DNA of 64,000 nt from Serratia ficaria (GTDB lineage: Bacteria > Pseudomonadota > Gammaproteobacteria > Enterobacterales > Enterobacteriaceae): contig NZ_LT906479.1 in assembly GCF_900187015.1 (NCBI RefSeq), positions 744,001 through 808,000 of the forward strand, read 5' to 3'. The translations under genes and the position numbers were made by a program. The notes beneath the pieces are model-generated. The model ran no database searches, was not told the DNA's origin, and saw only the letters and a program-made list of their open reading frames with translations. Shown here in pieces: positions 19,804 through 30,467 of this stretch. Every line of letters begins with the position of its first letter. The stretch's first letter is position 1.

Positions 19804-21240
19804 TCAGCGCGGCGGCTTGGGGGTGTCCCAAACGCCCGGCTCCAGCTGCGGCTTCAGCTCCGGATAGCGGTTGACGTCAAAGGTCGGCAGCTTGCCCAGC
19901 CGGCGCTGGCGGTGATAGTCATCGGCCAGCTTCAGCGCCACCCGCGACAGCAGCAGGATCGCCGTCAGGTTGGTGATCGCCATCAGCGCCATCGAGGTAT
20001 CCGCCATTTTCCACACCACAGGCAGCTCGGCCAGCGCGCCGAACATCACCATGCCCAGCGCTACGCAGCGGAAAAGCAGCAGCCCGCCAGGGTGGTTATG
20101 TTCGAGGAATACCAGGTTGTTCTCCGCATAGGCGTAGTTGGCGATGATCGAGGTAAAGGCGAAGAAGAAAATGGCGATGGCGACAAACGGCGTGCCCCAG
20201 CTGCCGACGGCGGCGGACAGCGCTCGCTGGGTCAGATCGATGCCGCTGACGGTGGCGCTCGGCTGGTCCAGAATGCCGGAGGACAGAATGATCGCCGCCG
20301 TGGCGCTGCAGATGACGATGGTGTCGATAAACACCCCGAGCATTTGCACGTAGCCCTGCGAGGCGGGATGGGGCGGATAAGGGGAAGCGGAGGCCGCCGC
20401 ATTGGGCGCCGAGCCCATGCCGGCCTCGTTGGAGAACAGCCCGCGCTGCACCCCCTGGGTCATCGCCTGAGAAATGCCGTAGCCGACCGCGCCGGCCGCC
20501 GCTTCCTGCAGGCCGAAGGCGCTTTTGAACACCAGCGCCAGGATCGCCGGCATATGCTCAATGTTGTGGCCAATCACCCAAAGCGCCAGCAGCAGATAGG
20601 CGCCGGCCATCAGCGGCACCACCAGCTCGGCCACCCGGGCGATGGAGCGAATGCCGCCGAAGATCACCACGCCGCTGAGCAAGACCAGCCCGATGCCGAC
20701 GTGCAGCGGTTGCAAATTGAACGCGACGGCGGAAGCCTGCGCGATGGAGTTGGCCTGCACCGCATTGAACACCAGGCCGAAGGCGAGGATCAGGAAGACG
20801 GAAAACATCACCCCCATCCAGCGCATCCCCAGCCCCCTTTCCATATAGTAGGCCGGGCCGCCGCGATAGTTGCCGTTGTCGTCTTTGGTTTTGTACAGCT
20901 GCGCCAAGGTGCTTTCGATAAAGGAGGTGGCCATGCCGATAAAGGCCACTACCCACATCCAGAAGATGGCGCCGGGGCCGCCGGCGGTGAGGGCGATGGC
21001 CACGCCGGTCAGGTTGCCGGTGCCGACGCGCGCCGCCAGGGTGGTGCACAATGCCTGAAAAGAGGAGATGCCGGCGCTGTCGCTTTTGTTGCTGTGTTTC
21101 AGCACCGAGAACATATGGCTGAAGTGGCGAAGCTGGATAAAGCGGGTGCGCAGGGTGAAATAAATGCCGGTGCCGAGCAGTAGATAGATCAGTACCGAAC
21201 CCCACAAAATATTGTTTATAAAATTCATCAGGTCCGTCAC
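19804..21240 (-). CDS. yaaJ: Alanine/glycine:cation symporter (AGCS) family protein YaaJ
   Basis: 478 residues from GTG 21238-21240, chosen because GGAGGGA lies 5 bp upstream; the frame stays open to 21303. Around ten membrane spans. AGCS signatures: [37 protein letters not shown] and [14 protein letters not shown]. It likely imports small neutral amino acids with Na+ or H+; the substrate is inferred from family. It diverges from talB. Confidence 0.92.
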   Translation of the reverse strand: MTDLMNFINNILWGSVLIYLLLGTGIYFTLRTRFIQLRHFSHMFSVLKHSNKSDSAGISSFQALCTTLAARVGTGNLTGVAIALTAGGPGAIFWMWVVAFIGMATSFIESTLAQLYKTKDDNGNYRGGPAYYMERGLGMRWMGVMFSVFLILAFGLVFNAVQANSIAQASAVAFNLQPLHVGIGLVLLSGVVIFGGIRSIARVAELVVPLMAGAYLLLALWVIGHNIEHMPAILALVFKSAFGLQEAAAGAVGYGISQAMTQGVQRGLFSNEAGMGSAPNAAASASPYPPHPASQGYVQMLGVFIDTIVICSATAAIILSSGILDQPSATVSGIDLTQRALSAAVGSWGTPFVAIAIFFFAFTSIIANYAYAENNLVFLEHNHPGGLLLFRCVALGMVMFGALAELPVVWKMADTSMALMAITNLTAILLLSRVALKLADDYHRQRRLGKLPTFDVNRYPELKPQLEPGVWDTPKPPR

Positions 21241-21622
21241 GGGATCCCTCCTTCGTCGACATGTCACGCACACCCGGCAACATCCACCGCGGGTGAAAAG
21301 CATTGGGCCAGTTTTTACAAGAGCTTAGCCGAAATCAGATCGGCGCCAGAGAATTGAGATTTTTCGCAGATCGCCAAACGAATTGCATCATTTTTTGCGA
21401 ATTTAACATAATTTCTTCTACCGATAGCACGTTATTGCCTTTTCATCGCCTCGGGAATGACGAAAGATATCGGCGTAAACGGTTGCTCGCCCAAGGATAA
21501 AACAGGCGCCGCCGGGGCGGGATTTTCCAGCCTTGCGCCGGGCCTTGCGCATGTTATTATCAGGGAAGGGCATGGTTGAACAATGCCAAAAGTTCATGCA
21601 CAAACGATGAGATAATGCCAAC
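21241..21622. other. yaaJ/talB divergent intergenic region
   Basis: About 380 bp with no credible gene. A promoter for talB is likely at 21533-21560: TTGCGC, 16 bp, TATTAT. Nothing else distinct is seen. Confidence 0.5.
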
Positions 21623-22576
21623 ATGACCGACAAATTAACTTCCCTGCGCCAGCTCACCACGGTGGTTGCGGACACCGGCGATATCGCGGCAATGAAGCTG
21701 TATCAACCGCAAGACGCCACCACCAACCCTTCGCTGATCCTCAATGCAGCCCAAATTCCTGAATACCGCAAACTGATTGACGAAGCCATCGCCTGGGCGC
21801 GTGAGCAGAGCGGCGATCGCGAGCAGCAGATCGCCGACGCCGCCGACAAGCTGGCGGTAAATATCGGTCTGGAGATCCTCAAACTGGTTCCGGGCCGCAT
21901 CTCCACCGAAGTGGACGCTCGCCTGTCTTACGACACCGTCGCCAGCGTGGCCAAGGCCAAGCGCCTGATCAAGCTGTACAACGAAGCCGGCATCAGCAAC
22001 GAGCGCATCCTGATCAAACTGGCCTCTACCTGGCAGGGCATCCGCGCGGCGGAGCAGCTGGAGAAAGAAGGCATCAACTGTAACCTGACGCTGCTGTTCT
22101 CCTTCGCCCAGGCGCGCGCCTGCGCCGAAGCCGGCGTTTACCTGATCTCCCCGTTCGTTGGCCGTATCCTCGACTGGTACAAAGCCAACGGCGACAAGAA
22201 AGAGTTCGCTCCGCACGAAGATCCGGGCGTGGTTTCAGTTACCGAGATCTATCAGTACTACAAAGAACACGGTTACAACACCGTGGTGATGGGCGCCAGC
22301 TTCCGTAACGTCGGCGAGATCATCGAGCTGGCCGGCTGCGACCGTCTGACCATCGCCCCGGCGCTGCTCAAAGAGCTGGCGGAAAGCGAAGGCGCGCTGG
22401 AACGCAAACTGTCTTACACCGGCGAAGTGAAGGCGCGCCCCGCTGCGCTGACCGAGCCTGAGTTCTACTGGCAGCACAACCAGGATCCGATGGCGGTCGA
22501 GAAACTGACCGACGGCATCCGCAAGTTCGCCGTAGACCAGGGCAAGCTGGAAAAAATGATCGCCGATCTGCTGTAA
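21623..22576 (+). CDS. talB: Transaldolase
   Basis: 317 residues, same length as E. coli TalB. The Schiff-base lysine is K132 in [21 protein letters not shown] and [13 protein letters not shown] are class signatures. It transfers dihydroxyacetone between sedoheptulose 7-phosphate and glyceraldehyde 3-phosphate in the non-oxidative pentose phosphate pathway. Codon use is strongly biased, as expected for a highly expressed enzyme. Confidence 0.98.
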   Translation: MTDKLTSLRQLTTVVADTGDIAAMKLYQPQDATTNPSLILNAAQIPEYRKLIDEAIAWAREQSGDREQQIADAADKLAVNIGLEILKLVPGRISTEVDARLSYDTVASVAKAKRLIKLYNEAGISNERILIKLASTWQGIRAAEQLEKEGINCNLTLLFSFAQARACAEAGVYLISPFVGRILDWYKANGDKKEFAPHEDPGVVSVTEIYQYYKEHGYNTVVMGASFRNVGEIIELAGCDRLTIAPALLKELAESEGALERKLSYTGEVKARPAALTEPEFYWQHNQDPMAVEKLTDGIRKFAVDQGKLEKMIADLL

Positions 22577-22600
22577 TTCCGGCAGACAGCGCAATAAAAA

Positions 22601-22624
22601 GGTGGCTCAGGCCGCCTTTTTTTA
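22601..22624 (+). terminator. talB terminator
   Basis: GGTGGC and GCCGCC (one G-U pair) around TCAG, followed by seven T residues. Confidence 0.85.
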
Positions 22625-22725
22625 TGCCTGCAGATCCCTGCGGCCGGTTGACGCCTTATACTCTCAGGATCAATGACAGGGCGGGAGCGAACCCGCCCGG
22701 ACCCATCAGGCTGTAGAGGTTACGC

Positions 22726-23313
22726 ATGGACATATTACGTATTGGTTTGGTTTCCGTTTCTGACCGCGCTTCCGGCGGCGTTTACCAGGACAAGGGCATT
22801 CCGGCGCTGGAAGAGTGGCTGACCGGCGCGTTGGCGACGCCGTTCAAGCTCGAAACCCGGCTGATCCCCGATGAGCAAACGCTGATCGAGCAGACGCTCT
22901 GCGAGCTGGTGGACGAAATGGGCTGCCATCTGGTGCTGACCACCGGCGGCACCGGCCCGGCGCGCCGCGACGTGACCCCCGACGCGACCCTGGCGGTAGC
23001 CGATCGCGTGATGCCCGGCTTCGGCGAGCAAATGCGCCAAATCAGCCTACACTATGTGCCAACGGCGATTCTTTCACGCCAGGTGGGGGCGATCCGCAAG
23101 CAGGCGCTGATCATCAACCTGCCCGGGCAGCCGAAGTCGATCAAGGAAACGCTGGAAGGGGTGAAGGACGAGCAGGGCAATACGCGGGTGCACGGCATTT
23201 TCGCCAGCGTGCCTTATTGCATTCAACTGCTGGAAGGGCCTTATGTGGAAACGCAGAGCGCGGTGGTAGCAGCATTTCGTCCGAAGAACGCGCGCCGCGA
23301 GATAAACCTCTAA
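22726..23313 (+). CDS. mog: Molybdopterin adenylyltransferase
   Basis: 195 residues of the MogA/MoaB fold: RIGLVSVSDRASGGVYQDKG at the N-terminus, then [19 protein letters not shown] and LPGQPKSIKETL. It adenylates molybdopterin before molybdate insertion in Mo-cofactor synthesis. A monocistronic position after talB matches E. coli. Confidence 0.97.
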   Translation: MDILRIGLVSVSDRASGGVYQDKGIPALEEWLTGALATPFKLETRLIPDEQTLIEQTLCELVDEMGCHLVLTTGGTGPARRDVTPDATLAVADRVMPGFGEQMRQISLHYVPTAILSRQVGAIRKQALIINLPGQPKSIKETLEGVKDEQGNTRVHGIFASVPYCIQLLEGPYVETQSAVVAAFRPKNARREINL

Positions 23314-23392
23314 ATTTCAGCGATCTGAGCGATTAGCTTCAGGCCGTCTGGTGTGAAAATAATTTGCCGCTATAGTAAGGATTCTTTTACAG

Positions 23393-23411
23393 AAAGCCTG
23401 CGGCTTTTATT
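23393..23411 (+). terminator. Small hairpin with T-rich tail between mog and the MHS transporter gene
   Basis: AAAGCC and GGCTTT around a three-base loop followed by TATTTTT, 26 bp before the next ATG. It may end mog or attenuate the transporter gene; weak. Confidence 0.35.
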
Positions 23412-23437
23412 TTTACAGCCTTCTCCGACGGTACCCT

Positions 23438-24745
23438 ATGCCTCACGACAATAATCGCCGGTTAAACCGGCAAGACTATAAAACGTTGACGCTGGCCGCG
23501 CTGGGCGGCGCGCTGGAGTTCTACGACTTCATCATTTTCGTCTTCTTCGCCGCCGTGGTCGGCGAGCTGTTCTTCCCGGCGGACATGCCGGAATGGCTGC
23601 GGCTGGTGCAAACCTTCGGCATCTTCGCCGCCGGCTATTTGGCCCGCCCGCTGGGCGGCATCGTGATGGCGCACTTCGGCGATCTGGTCGGCCGCAAAAA
23701 GATGTTTACCCTGAGCATTCTGCTGATGGCGTTGCCGACGCTGGCGATGGGCCTGCTGCCGACCTACGCCAGCATCGGCATCGCCGCGCCGCTGTTGCTG
23801 CTGCTGATGCGCGTATTGCAGGGGGCGGCGATCGGCGGCGAGGTGCCGGGCGCCTGGGTGTTCGTCGCCGAGCACGTGCCGCGCCGCCGCATCGGCTTTG
23901 CCTGCGGCACGCTGACCGCCGGCCTGACCGTCGGCATCCTGCTCGGCTCGGTGGTGGCGACGGTGATCAACACCACGCTCAGCCAGCAGACCATCATCGA
24001 CGGCGGCTGGCGCATTCCTTTCCTGCTGGGCGGCATGTTCGGGCTGGTGGCGATGTACCTGCGCCGCTGGCTGCAGGAGACGCCGATCTTCATCGAAATG
24101 CAGGCGCGCAAAGCCTTGGCGGAAGAGCTGCCGCTGAAGTCGGTGGTGCTCAACCACAAGAAAGAGGTGGCGGTGTCGATGCTGCTGACCTGGCTGCTGT
24201 CCGCCGGCATCGTGGTGGTGATCCTGATGACCCCGACCTACCTGCAGAAACAGTTCGGCATAGCGCCGGCGCTGACGCTGCAGGCCAACAGCATCGCCAC
24301 CGTCATGCTGATCGCCGGCTGCATCGCCGCCGGGCTGGCGGCCGATCGCTTCGGCGCCAGCAAAACGCTGGTGGTCGGCAGCCTTCTGTTGGCCGGCTGC
24401 AGCTGGCTGTTCTATCGGACGGTGGGCGTTCACCCGGAAATGCTGTTCGCCTGCTATGCGCTGGTGGGCTTCAGCGTGGGCGTGGTGGGGGCGGTACCGT
24501 ACGTGATGGTGCGGGCGTTTCCGGCGGAAGTGCGATTTACCGGCATTTCGTTCTCATATAACGTTTCGTACGCTATTTTTGGCGGTTTAACCCCGATATT
24601 TGTGACCTTGATCATGAAATTAACCCCGTTAGCGCCCGCTTACTACGTGCTGGCGTTGTCGGTCATCGGGCTGCTGCTGGGCATCTACCTGCACCGCGAT
24701 TTGAACAGCGAGGCAAGGGAGCGGCCAGCCGGCTCCTGCGGCTAA
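23438..24745 (+). CDS. MFS transporter, metabolite:H+ symporter (MHS) family
   Basis: 435 residues with about 12 predicted membrane helices. GGALEFYDFIIFVFFA (about 24-39) and the loop 2-3 signature GDLVGRKKMF are typical of the MHS branch, whose members import citrate, alpha-ketoglutarate, proline/betaine or shikimate. The exact substrate is not determinable. It stands between mog and satP, where E. coli has no such gene, and converges on satP; a carboxylate substrate would fit the satP neighbour but is speculative. Confidence 0.88.
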   Translation: MPHDNNRRLNRQDYKTLTLAALGGALEFYDFIIFVFFAAVVGELFFPADMPEWLRLVQTFGIFAAGYLARPLGGIVMAHFGDLVGRKKMFTLSILLMALPTLAMGLLPTYASIGIAAPLLLLLMRVLQGAAIGGEVPGAWVFVAEHVPRRRIGFACGTLTAGLTVGILLGSVVATVINTTLSQQTIIDGGWRIPFLLGGMFGLVAMYLRRWLQETPIFIEMQARKALAEELPLKSVVLNHKKEVAVSMLLTWLLSAGIVVVILMTPTYLQKQFGIAPALTLQANSIATVMLIAGCIAAGLAADRFGASKTLVVGSLLLAGCSWLFYRTVGVHPEMLFACYALVGFSVGVVGAVPYVMVRAFPAEVRFTGISFSYNVSYAIFGGLTPIFVTLIMKLTPLAPAYYVLALSVIGLLLGIYLHRDLNSEARERPAGSCG

Positions 24746-24774
24746 AAAAAAGCCCTGCGACGCAGGGCTGTTTT
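24744..24774. terminator. Bidirectional terminator between the MHS gene and satP
   Basis: AGCCCTGCG (24751-24759) and CGCAGGGCT (24761-24769), flanked by eight A residues on the left and GTTTT on the right. Confidence 0.85.
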
Positions 24775-24792
24775 ATGTCGGGCGACAGGCGA

Positions 24793-25392
24793 TTACGCCA
24801 TGGCCGGCACGGCGACGCTCGGTGGGGCGTTCACTTCGCCGATCGGCAGCACCTTGCGGCCCAGCTGTTCGTTGAGCACCTCGGCCATCGCCAGATAAAT
24901 GGCGCTGGCGCCGCAGACAATGCCTTCATAGCCGGCGAAGTTCAGCAGCGCCTGATTGCCGGTGATGTTGCCGACGGCCAACAGGGCGAACAGCAGCGTC
25001 AGGCTGGCGAACACGAACTGCAGCACGCGATTGGCGCGCAGGGTGCCGAAGAACATGAACAGGGTGAAGACGCCCCACAGCGCCAGATAGATGCCCAGCA
25101 CGCGGGCTTCGGTGGCGTCGGCCAGCCCCAGGCGCGGCAGCAGCAGCAGGCCCACCAGGCTCAGCCAGAAGCTGCCGTAAGAGATGAAGGCGGTCATGCC
25201 GAAGGTGTTGCCCTTCCGGTATTCCAGCAGGCCGGCCATGATCTGGGCCAGCCCGCCGAAGAAGATCCCCATGCTGATGATGGCGGAGTTCAGTGGGAAA
25301 AAGCCCGCGTTGTGCAGGTTCAGCAAGACGGTGGTCATCCCGAAGCCCATCAGGCCGAGAGGGCCGGGATTCGCCAACTTGTTGGTGTGCAT
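24793..25392 (-). CDS. satP: Acetate/succinate:H+ symporter SatP (YaaH)
   Basis: 199 residues, six predicted helices, GPR1/FUN34/YaaH family. The signature NPGPLGLMGFGMTTVLLNLHN is at residues 8-28. E. coli SatP carries acetate and succinate with protons. In E. coli it also lies just upstream of dnaK on the opposite strand. Confidence 0.95.
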   Translation of the reverse strand: MHTNKLANPGPLGLMGFGMTTVLLNLHNAGFFPLNSAIISMGIFFGGLAQIMAGLLEYRKGNTFGMTAFISYGSFWLSLVGLLLLPRLGLADATEARVLGIYLALWGVFTLFMFFGTLRANRVLQFVFASLTLLFALLAVGNITGNQALLNFAGYEGIVCGASAIYLAMAEVLNEQLGRKVLPIGEVNAPPSVAVPAMA

Positions 25393-25716
25393 AAGTCCTC
25401 TGCGATAACAGAAAGTTAACGGAAACAGCTAATTAAAATCATAAATGGTCTGAATGGCCGAAAAGTCCAGGATTTCCATCAGAGCGCGCGGCATCATAAT
25501 GATCCCCGGAACAGGAAACAATGATCTGGATGACGATAAAAAAGAAATTTTTTTCGCCTTGCCCCTTGATGCTGAGTCGGATGGCCCCATCTTATTTGCA
25601 ACCGCAGTTGCTAACCGCGGGTAAGACTGAAATATCGGGCAGTTGAAAAGCAAAAAATCGCCCGCATATAGGTTAGCAACCTGACCGATTATGAATTTAT
25701 TAGTGGAGACGTTTAG
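25393..25716. other. satP/dnaK divergent control region
   Basis: About 320 bp. It contains the dnaK heat-shock promoter near its right end (see 25563-25592) and the long dnaK leader. No additional gene is evident. Confidence 0.55.
25563..25592 (+). promoter_or_regulatory. Sigma-32 heat-shock promoter of dnaK
   Basis: CCCTTGAT (25563-25570), 14 bp, CCCCATCT (25585-25592) fits the sigma-32 consensus (CTTGAA / CCCCAT-T) and resembles E. coli dnaK P1. It predicts induction of dnaKJ by heat and unfolded proteins. Confidence 0.88.
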
Positions 25717-27630
25717 ATGGGCAAAATTATTGGTATCGACCTGGGTACTACCAACTCTTGCGTAGCAATTATGGATGGTGCCAAGGCACGCGTGCTGGAA
25801 AACGCCGAGGGCGACCGCACCACTCCTTCTATTATCGCCTATACCCAAGACGGTGAGATTCTGGTTGGCCAGCCGGCTAAGCGTCAGGCTGTGACTAACC
25901 CGCAGAACACGCTGTTCGCGATCAAACGCCTGATTGGCCGTCGCTTCCAGGATGAAGAAGCGCAGCGCGATAAAGGCATCATGCCGTACAAAATTATCGA
26001 GGCCGACAACGGCGACGCCTGGCTGGAAGTGAAAGGCCAGAAAATGGCACCGCCGCAGATCTCTGCCGAAGTGCTGAAGAAAATGAAGAAAACGGCTGAA
26101 GATTACCTGGGCGAACCGGTAACCGAAGCGGTTATCACCGTACCTGCTTACTTCAACGACGCACAGCGTCAGGCGACCAAAGACGCCGGCCGTATCGCAG
26201 GTCTGGAAGTAAAACGCATCATCAACGAACCGACCGCTGCGGCCCTGGCTTACGGCCTGGACAAAGAAGTCGGCAACCGCACCATCGCGGTTTATGACCT
26301 GGGCGGCGGTACTTTCGATATCTCCATCATCGAAATCGACGACGTTGACGGCGAAAAAACCTTCGAAGTGCTGGCGACCAACGGTGATACCCACCTGGGT
26401 GGCGAAGACTTCGACAGCCGCCTGATCAACTATCTGGTGGAAGAGTTCAAGAAAGAGCAAGGCATCGATCTGCGCAACGATCCGCTGGCGATGCAGCGTC
26501 TGAAAGAAGCCGCCGAGAAAGCGAAGATCGAACTGTCTTCCGCTCAGCAGACCGACGTTAACCTGCCGTACATCACTGCAGACGCGACCGGTCCAAAACA
26601 CATGAACATCAAAGTGACCCGTGCGAAACTCGAGTCGCTGGTTGAAGATCTGGTTGCGCGCTCCATCGAGCCGCTGAAAGTGGCGCTGAAAGACGCAGGC
26701 CTGTCGGTTTCCGACATTCAGGACGTGATCCTGGTCGGCGGCCAGACCCGTATGCCAATGGTACAGAAGAAAGTCGCTGACTTCTTCGGCAAAGAACCGC
26801 GTAAAGACGTTAACCCGGACGAAGCGGTTGCCGTAGGCGCTGCGGTGCAGGGCGGCGTGTTGGCCGGTGATGTGAAGGACGTTCTGCTGCTGGACGTTAC
26901 CCCGCTGTCGCTGGGTATCGAAACCATGGGCAGCGTGATGACGCCGCTGATCACCAAAAACACCACCATCCCGACCAAGCACAGCCAGGTGTTCTCTACC
27001 GCTGAAGACAACCAGTCTGCGGTAACCATCCACGTGCTGCAGGGTGAGCGCAAGCGCGCCAACGACAACAAGTCTCTGGGCCAGTTCAACCTGGACGGCA
27101 TCCAGGCTGCACCGCGCGGCATGGCGCAGATCGAAGTGACCTTCGATATCGATGCCGACGGCATCCTGCACGTGTCCGCCAAAGACAAGAACACCGGCCG
27201 CGAGCAGAAGATCACCATCAAGGCGTCTTCCGGCCTGAACGAAGAAGAAATCCAGAAAATGGTGCGCGACGCCGAGCTGAACGCCGAGTCTGACCGCAAG
27301 TTCGAAGAGCTGGTGCAGACCCGCAACCAGGCGGATCACCTGATCCACGGCACCCGTAAGCAGCTGGAAGAAGCAGGCGACAAACTGCCGGCGGAAGACA
27401 AAACGGCTATCGAAGCGGCGCTGAAAGATCTGGAAACCGCGGTGAAAGGCGAAGATAAAGCCGAGATCGAAGCGAAGACCCAGGCGCTGGTGCAGGTGTC
27501 CGGCAAGCTGCTGGAAATGGCTCAGGCGCAGCAGGCTCAGCAAGGCGCTGACGCCGGTGCCGACAACGCGGCGCAGAAAGACGACGACGTGGTTGACGCC
27601 GAGTTCGAAGAAGTTAAAGACAAAAAATAA
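25717..27630 (+). CDS. dnaK: Molecular chaperone DnaK (Hsp70)
   Basis: 637 residues. The ATPase domain (about 1-385) opens [19 protein letters not shown], with the phosphate loops [12 protein letters not shown] and [13 protein letters not shown]. The substrate-binding domain follows ([13 protein letters not shown]), then a helical lid and the conserved C-terminal EEVKDKK tail. With DnaJ and GrpE it folds nascent and stress-damaged proteins and targets sigma-32 for degradation. The distinct T-rich codon pattern compared with its neighbours is typical of strongly expressed genes. Confidence 0.99.
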   Translation: MGKIIGIDLGTTNSCVAIMDGAKARVLENAEGDRTTPSIIAYTQDGEILVGQPAKRQAVTNPQNTLFAIKRLIGRRFQDEEAQRDKGIMPYKIIEADNGDAWLEVKGQKMAPPQISAEVLKKMKKTAEDYLGEPVTEAVITVPAYFNDAQRQATKDAGRIAGLEVKRIINEPTAAALAYGLDKEVGNRTIAVYDLGGGTFDISIIEIDDVDGEKTFEVLATNGDTHLGGEDFDSRLINYLVEEFKKEQGIDLRNDPLAMQRLKEAAEKAKIELSSAQQTDVNLPYITADATGPKHMNIKVTRAKLESLVEDLVARSIEPLKVALKDAGLSVSDIQDVILVGGQTRMPMVQKKVADFFGKEPRKDVNPDEAVAVGAAVQGGVLAGDVKDVLLLDVTPLSLGIETMGSVMTPLITKNTTIPTKHSQVFSTAEDNQSAVTIHVLQGERKRANDNKSLGQFNLDGIQAAPRGMAQIEVTFDIDADGILHVSAKDKNTGREQKITIKASSGLNEEEIQKMVRDAELNAESDRKFEELVQTRNQADHLIHGTRKQLEEAGDKLPAEDKTAIEAALKDLETAVKGEDKAEIEAKTQALVQVSGKLLEMAQAQQAQQGADAGADNAAQKDDDVVDAEFEEVKDKK

Positions 27631-27650
27631 TCGCCCTTAAGCGGGCACGG

Positions 27651-27711
27651 GGCGGCCGCGAGGCCGCCACCGGAAACCAGCACGGGCGTCGAGGCAACTC
27701 TACGCCCGTGC
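27651..27711 (+). other. Two strong stem-loops between dnaK and dnaJ
   Basis: Stem A: GGCGGCC (27651-27657) and GGCCGCC (27662-27668) around GCGA. Stem B: GCACGGGCGT (27680-27689) and ACGCCCGTGC (27702-27711) with a 12-base loop. No U-tract follows, so they look like mRNA-processing or stability elements that set the dnaK:dnaJ ratio. Confidence 0.65.
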
Positions 27712-27736
27712 ACGCATGTTAAGGGTAAGCAAAAGA

Positions 27737-28864
27737 ATGGCCAAGAAAGACTATTACGAGATTCTCGGCGTCAGCAAAACGGCGGATGAACGCGAGATAA
27801 AAAAGGCGTATAAACGCCTGGCGATGAAATACCATCCTGACCGTAACCAGGAAAAAGACGCCGAGAGTCAATTTAAAGAGATCAAGGAAGCGTATGAAGT
27901 CCTGACCGACGATCAGAAGCGCGCGGCCTACGATCAATACGGGCACGCGGCCTTTGAGCAAGGCGGCATGGGCGGCGGCGGCTTCGGCGGCGGCGGCGCT
28001 GACTTCAGCGATATCTTTGGCGACGTGTTTGGCGACATCTTCGGCGGGGGTCGCCGTCAGCGCGCCAGCCGCGGTTCCGATCTGCGCTATAACATGGAGC
28101 TGTCCCTCGAGGAAGCGGTGCGTGGCGTCACCAAAGAGATCCGCATCCCGACGCTGGAAGAGTGCGACGTCTGCCACGGCAGCGGCGCCAAGCCCGGCAG
28201 TTCGCCGGTGACCTGTCCGACCTGCCACGGTCAGGGCCAGGTGCAGATGCGCCAGGGCTTCTTTACCGTACAGCAGGCTTGTCCGCACTGTCACGGTCGC
28301 GGCCAGATAATCAAAGACCCGTGCAACAAATGCCACGGCCACGGCCGGGTAGAAAAAGCCAAAACGCTGTCGGTGAAAATCCCGGCAGGCGTGGATACCG
28401 GCGACCGCATCCGCCTGGCGGGTGAGGGCGAAGCGGGCGAGCACGGCGCGCCGGCTGGCGATCTGTACGTACAGGTCCAGGTGAAGGCTCACCCGATCTT
28501 CGAGCGTGAAGGCAACAACCTGTACTGCGAAGTGCCGATCAACTTCGCCATGGCGGCGTTGGGCGGCGAGATTGAAGTGCCGACGCTGGACGGCCGGGTG
28601 AAGCTGAAAGTGCCTGCGGAAACCCAGACCGGCAAGCTGTTCCGCATGCGCGGCAAGGGCGTTAAATCGGTGCGCGGCGGCAGCCAGGGCGACTTGCTGT
28701 GCCGCGTGGTGGTGGAAACCCCGGTTAATCTGAACGACAAGCAGAAGCAGTTGTTGAAAGAGCTGGAAGAAAGCCTCGGAGGCCCGTCCGGTGACAAGAA
28801 CAGCCCGCGCTCGAAGAGCTTCTTCGACGGGGTGAAAAAGTTCTTTGACGACCTGACGCGCTAA
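27737..28864 (+). CDS. dnaJ: Co-chaperone DnaJ (Hsp40)
   Basis: 375 residues from ATG 27737 (an in-frame ATG at 27716 also exists). J domain 5-70 with HPD at 33-35; Gly/Phe-rich linker (about 76-105); four zinc-finger repeats [24 protein letters not shown] and CNKCHGHG (about 140-210); C-terminal substrate-binding domains. It stimulates DnaK ATPase and delivers substrates. Second gene of the heat-shock operon. Confidence 0.98.
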   Translation: MAKKDYYEILGVSKTADEREIKKAYKRLAMKYHPDRNQEKDAESQFKEIKEAYEVLTDDQKRAAYDQYGHAAFEQGGMGGGGFGGGGADFSDIFGDVFGDIFGGGRRQRASRGSDLRYNMELSLEEAVRGVTKEIRIPTLEECDVCHGSGAKPGSSPVTCPTCHGQGQVQMRQGFFTVQQACPHCHGRGQIIKDPCNKCHGHGRVEKAKTLSVKIPAGVDTGDRIRLAGEGEAGEHGAPAGDLYVQVQVKAHPIFEREGNNLYCEVPINFAMAALGGEIEVPTLDGRVKLKVPAETQTGKLFRMRGKGVKSVRGGSQGDLLCRVVVETPVNLNDKQKQLLKELEESLGGPSGDKNSPRSKSFFDGVKKFFDDLTR

Positions 28865-29104
28865 GCTGCTGTTTCTGTTGGCGCACTCTGGCAACCCCGG
28901 GCTTTTGACCCGGGGTTTTTATTGGGTTGCGGTCAGGATTTTCGCCAAGGCGATAATGTGACTTATACAGCAAACAGATCGGTTTTGACGAGCCATTTAG
29001 CATTTATAAACGTATTTTATCGAAGTGAAACGCCGTCTATACTCAATCCATTGTTTTGCATGCGGGGGCCGAGAAACCCCCGTTCAAATCTGGAGAGACG
29101 TATT

Positions 29105-30271
29105 GTGACCAACATTATTCGTCAATTTTTACGTCAGGAAGCCGCCGGCGGCGTCATTCTGATCCTGGCGGCGATCGTCGCCCTGATCATGGCCAATACG
29201 CCGGTGCAGGGAATTTACCACGCCTTCCTGAACCTGCCGGTGATGGTGAAAATCTCCTCGCTGGAAATCGCCAAGCCGCTGCTGCTGTGGATCAACGATG
29301 GCCTGATGGCAGTCTTCTTCCTGGTGGTGGGGCTGGAGGTCAAGCGTGAGCTGATGCAGGGCTCGCTGGCCGGGCGCGACAAGGCGGTATTCCCGGCGAT
29401 CGCCGCGCTGGGCGGCATGCTGGCGCCGGCGTTGATCTACCTGCTGTTCAACGGCGCGGACGAGGTTACCCGCCAGGGCTGGGCGATCCCGGCCGCAACC
29501 GACATCGCCTTTGCGCTGGGCGTGATGGCGCTGCTGGGCAACCGGGTGCCGACCAGCCTGAAAGTGTTTCTGCTGGCGCTGGCGATTATCGACGACCTGG
29601 GCGTGATTGTGATTATCGCGCTGTTCTATACCCATGAGGTGTCGCTGGCGGCGCTGGGCGTGGCGGCGGCGGCCATTGCGCTGCTGGGGCTGATGAACTG
29701 GCGCGGGGTGGGCAAAACCTCGCTGTATATGATGGTCGGGCTGGTGCTGTGGGTGGCGATCCTCAAATCCGGGGTGCACGCGACGCTGGCCGGGGTGATC
29801 GTCGGCTTTATGATCCCGCTGAAGGTGAAGAAAGGCCCTTCGCCGTCCGAGACGCTGGAGCATGAGCTGCACCCCTGGGTGGCGTTCATGATCCTGCCGC
29901 TGTTCGCCTTCGCCAACGCCGGCGTTTCCCTGCAGGGCGTGTCGCTGGACGGGCTGACCTCGCTGTTGCCGATGGGCATCGCGGCCGGTTTGTTTATCGG
30001 CAAGCCGCTGGGCATCTTCATCTTCAGCCTGCTGGCGGTGAAGATAGGCATTGCCCGGCTGCCGGAAGGCATCGGCTTCAAACAGGTGTTTGCCGTTTCC
30101 GTGCTCTGTGGTATTGGTTTCACCATGTCGATTTTCATCGCTTCGCTGGCGTTCGGCGATGCGGATGCCGCGCTCGGCACCTATTCCCGTCTGGGGATCC
30201 TGCTGGGCTCCACCGCGGCGGCGGTGGTCGGCTATGGCTTGCTGCGCATGTCGTTGCCGCGGGTCAGATAA
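29105..30271 (+). CDS. nhaA: Na+/H+ antiporter NhaA
   Basis: 388 residues from GTG 29105, with GGAGAG about 7 bp upstream; the frame opens earlier but [16 protein letters not shown] is the conserved N-terminus. Ion-binding aspartates D133 (ATDIAFALG) and D163/D164 (IIDDLGVIV) are at exactly the E. coli positions. It exports Na+ or Li+ in exchange for two protons at alkaline pH. Its regulator nhaR follows. Confidence 0.96.
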   Translation: MTNIIRQFLRQEAAGGVILILAAIVALIMANTPVQGIYHAFLNLPVMVKISSLEIAKPLLLWINDGLMAVFFLVVGLEVKRELMQGSLAGRDKAVFPAIAALGGMLAPALIYLLFNGADEVTRQGWAIPAATDIAFALGVMALLGNRVPTSLKVFLLALAIIDDLGVIVIIALFYTHEVSLAALGVAAAAIALLGLMNWRGVGKTSLYMMVGLVLWVAILKSGVHATLAGVIVGFMIPLKVKKGPSPSETLEHELHPWVAFMILPLFAFANAGVSLQGVSLDGLTSLLPMGIAAGLFIGKPLGIFIFSLLAVKIGIARLPEGIGFKQVFAVSVLCGIGFTMSIFIASLAFGDADAALGTYSRLGILLGSTAAAVVGYGLLRMSLPRVR

Positions 30272-30467
30272 CGCTTTTCGGGCTATCCCCGACGAAGGAA
30301 AAAACAATACAATGGCTGGTCGGAGCTGTGCAGTGTAAAATATGTGCAGCGCCGGCCGTTCCGTGTGGGGACTAATGGGGCTGCACGTTGTCTGAAACAG
30401 GGAAAGGAAGTTTGTCGCTCGTCACGGCAGAACGTCTGTCGATGCGAAACGTTAAGGAGAGCCGCTC

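Noticed and set aside
25429..27543. 704-residue ORF antisense to dnaK
   Set aside because: A well-known artefact of dnaK codon bias; the sense frame is unmistakable and the antisense protein has no credible family.
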